Assembly (NCBI GenBank): GCA_001698425.1 | Contig: MBRE01000017.1 | Span: forward strand, 62,154 to 126,153 | Direction: 5' to 3' | DNA: 64,000 nt | Origin: Oscillatoriales cyanobacterium USR001 | Lineage (GTDB): Bacteria > Cyanobacteriota > Cyanobacteriia > Cyanobacteriales > Microcoleaceae | Shown here: positions 62,060 through 64,000 of the stretch, one piece after another | How the letters are laid out: each line of letters starts with the position of its first letter | Numbering within the stretch: position 1 is the stretch's first letter | Notes under the pieces: generated by a model | Databases searched by the model: none | The model's input: only the letters and a program-made list of their open reading frames with translations | Told to the model about the DNA's origin: nothing | Made by a program: the position numbers and the translations under genes

Positions 62060-63826
62060 TTACTTAGCCTGTATCCAAACTTTCATGGATTCCACCCGCA
62101 AAGCTTTCCCGCGAGTACCACAATATTGGCCATTCGCAACAGGAGAAATATCCCCAATATTTTGAACATGAGCAGAATAAAATACATCGTATTTATCCGC
62201 TTGCGGTCCAACTAATCTGATCGCTAATCCTTCAATTCGTTTCGATTTACCTCGGAAACCAGCAAACTCTCCTTGATTCAACCAAGAAGTATCGCCAACT
62301 CCTTCCACATGAGCCATATACTGAATGCTCAAACCCGGAATAGGGGGTTCTATTTCAATCTGAAATCCCTCTAAACGCAAACTCTTTCCGCGACTACCAG
62401 CATCCTCCTTGGCTTTAAAAATGCGATCGCCTACACTTTGAATATGAGCTAACACTTTTAACCCCACATTTGCCGGGGGTTGAGCTTGAGCAACTACAGC
62501 ATTCTTGGAGGGTTCTACCCAAATTTTAATCCCTTCAATTCGCAAAGATTTACCGCGAGTGCCACAATATTGACCATTAGAAACGGTAGGAACATCACCG
62601 ATATTTTGGATATGAGCGGCATAAAATACATTATAGTTAGCAGCTTGGGGTCCAATCAATCTGATGGCAAATCCTTCAATGCGTTTGGCTTTTCCTCGGA
62701 AACCAGCTAATTCTCCTTCATTCAGCCAAGCCGTATCTCCTACTCCCTCTACATGAGCCATGTATTGTATGCTTAAACCGGGAATTGCCGGCTCTATATT
62801 AATCCCAAATCCTTCTAAACGTAAATTTTTGCCGCGAGTACCAGCGTATTCTTGAGCCGCAAAAGTGCGATCGCCTATGGATTGAATGTGTGCCAAAACT
62901 TTGAGCTTTACAGGTGTTTGACTACCAACGGATTGAGCTTGCCCAAAAACGATATCTTGTCCGGCAATCGCCTTAAGAGGTGGCGTTACTTCTACGCTGG
63001 GAACAACGATTACTTCGTGTATGGGAACGGATGCAGGAGATTCCAGAATTGTAATCTCTGGATCGACTTTAATAGTTTTGGAAGTTGTTGCGCTAACGGA
63101 AGGAATAATGATTACTTCTGGTAAGGCTTCAGCAGTTACTTTCGGTGGTGTAATTGGTAAGCTAAAGTTAGTTTCTGGTTGGGCTGAGGGGATGGCTAAA
63201 TTAGTTTTAGTAGCGATCGCATTAATAACTAATTTCCCTCTGCGTATCGGCACAACTAACGGTTTGCCAAAAGCTTTCTCTACACTCTCCTCCAAAGTCT
63301 CCCACTGACTATCATCTAAATTTTTTCCCTGCTCAACTAAGGTAAGCAAGGCAAATAATGGATGCTTTCCTTCTGCTAAGGCGATCGCTGACTCCGGTAA
63401 TTCTGCCGCTGCTTGACTCAAACTGCGCTGTAGTTCTTTTGCTTGCTCATAAACTAACTGTAAGGGAGCAAAATTGCTTTGTTCTTGGTGAACAATTCCT
63501 AAAAGGCGATCGAGTAAACTTAAAACTTGTTGGCGTGTTTCTGCATTACCCTCCACCGCTTCCACAGCCTTGACTAAATCTCGGATGTTTTGCAGAGAAA
63601 CGGTAGCGCTAGATTGACGCAGGGACTTTCCCAATTCCAGAGCTTGATTGCGGGCGATCGCAAAACTCTGACAATAACCCACAACTTCCTCTAACAACCC
63701 GTCAGAGAGAGGAGTGCCACCCTCTTGTAATTCCTTCGCCGCCTGAGACAAGCGACTCCCCAAAGTCGGAAAACTTGCCGATAGAGAATCAAGTTGTCGA
63801 AGCAAATCTTTATGCGCTAGTGCCAT
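62060..63826 (-). CDS. ChW-repeat-like protein with helical N-terminal domain
   Basis: A 588-residue protein. Residues 1-190 are helical (SQAAKELQEGGTPLSDGLLE, LLDRLLGIVHQEQ); a Val/Thr/Pro-rich linker follows; then two triplets (about 305-440 and 454-588) of ChW-like repeats, each with the pattern AHxxxxGD ... GxxAGxRGKxxRxEGxxI. ChW domains are hydrophobic-Trp repeats of clostridial extracellular proteins; here the Trp after G is Asp. The two triplets are 80-85% identical, so a recent internal duplication is likely. No signal peptide is evident. Function unknown. Confidence 0.78.
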   Translation of the reverse strand: MALAHKDLLRQLDSLSASFPTLGSRLSQAAKELQEGGTPLSDGLLEEVVGYCQSFAIARNQALELGKSLRQSSATVSLQNIRDLVKAVEAVEGNAETRQQVLSLLDRLLGIVHQEQSNFAPLQLVYEQAKELQRSLSQAAAELPESAIALAEGKHPLFALLTLVEQGKNLDDSQWETLEESVEKAFGKPLVVPIRRGKLVINAIATKTNLAIPSAQPETNFSLPITPPKVTAEALPEVIIIPSVSATTSKTIKVDPEITILESPASVPIHEVIVVPSVEVTPPLKAIAGQDIVFGQAQSVGSQTPVKLKVLAHIQSIGDRTFAAQEYAGTRGKNLRLEGFGINIEPAIPGLSIQYMAHVEGVGDTAWLNEGELAGFRGKAKRIEGFAIRLIGPQAANYNVFYAAHIQNIGDVPTVSNGQYCGTRGKSLRIEGIKIWVEPSKNAVVAQAQPPANVGLKVLAHIQSVGDRIFKAKEDAGSRGKSLRLEGFQIEIEPPIPGLSIQYMAHVEGVGDTSWLNQGEFAGFRGKSKRIEGLAIRLVGPQADKYDVFYSAHVQNIGDISPVANGQYCGTRGKALRVESMKVWIQAK

Positions 63827-64000
63827 ACTGTTGTCCTGACTATTTAAGCTTGCTAATTATAGACGTTTAAGCTGTAGGTACAATGTTCCTTCAGGAAACA
63901 CGAAAGTTGTTACTACGAATATAATAGTTGTAGTAATGACTTTAGTGGTACATTTACGCGATATATCTCAGACATCTAGGACAAGCCCGACATCCGAAAA
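63827..64000. other. Right-edge intergenic sequence
   Basis: No coding frame or repeat family recognised up to the window end. The promoter of the ChW gene is expected here, but no clear consensus is visible. Confidence 0.3.

Overview
The window is cyanobacterial. The HIP1 octamer GCGATCGC recurs throughout, and several genes belong to families largely restricted to cyanobacteria or plastids: a Rubisco activase with a small-subunit-like tail, homogentisate phytyltransferase and a tocopherol methyltransferase, a CAAD/CurT-type thylakoid protein, DUF3288 and DUF3531 proteins, a PEP-CTERM protein and a GAF kinase with cyanobacteriochrome-like cysteines. The many large sensor kinases, heptamer (STRR-type) arrays, XisH/XisI pairs and Uma2 proteins suggest a large-genome, probably filamentous species; that is inference. 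No rRNA, tRNA or CRISPR array was seen.

Layout. 1-2.6 kb: a cut-off short-chain dehydrogenase, a small membrane protein, an xisH-xisI pair and a decayed xisI-like piece. 2.6-9 kb: bifunctional proline catabolic enzyme, secreted trypsin-like protease with TPRs, fused CobA-HemD. 9-11 kb: a two-gene tocopherol operon. 11-18 kb: molybdopterin oxidoreductase, PEP-CTERM protein, glutathione transferase, TPR proteins, Nudix, DUF3531. 18-22.5 kb: ABC ATPase overlapping rsmG, aldo/keto reductase, rpiA. 22.7-27 kb: a giant TPR/O-GlcNAc-transferase-like protein and small genes. 27-37 kb: a Cache-HAMP-PAS-GAF kinase, gltX followed in the same frame by a CAAD protein, and an amino-acid-permease/hybrid histidine kinase fusion. 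37-41 kb: an M16 peptidase pair, KptA and an AAA ATPase. 42-49.5 kb: two more histidine kinases and small genes. 49.8-54 kb: a rearranged xisHI locus, argD and the Rubisco activase. 54-59 kb: an accessory stretch with duplicated Uma2 genes, a STAND ATPase, parDE and a coiled-coil repeat protein. 59-64 kb: GNAT, an F420-ligase-like protein and a ChW-repeat protein.

Non-coding structure is rich. A roughly 100-bp palindromic element around TAGTAAGCGC occurs five times. At least eleven simple arrays of different sequence all have a 7-bp period. Other palindromic families (GATCCCCC-type, GGGCGGGTT-type, GAAGCATTCGGGC-type) are scattered between genes. The most informative rearrangements are a second copy of the parDE flanks in which the operon is exactly missing, with the join in a 7-bp repeat, and a mosaic next to argD that joins an argD end, a kinase tail and half an xisH.

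Systems level: the window mixes housekeeping metabolism (proline, tetrapyrrole, tocopherol, pentose phosphate, arginine, Rubisco maintenance) with heavy signalling (four histidine kinases plus a remnant) and small mobile or selfish modules. No single multi-gene novel system is evident. The best candidates for new biology are the permease-kinase fusion, the possible photoreceptor kinase, the split GluRS-CAAD arrangement and the parDE scar.
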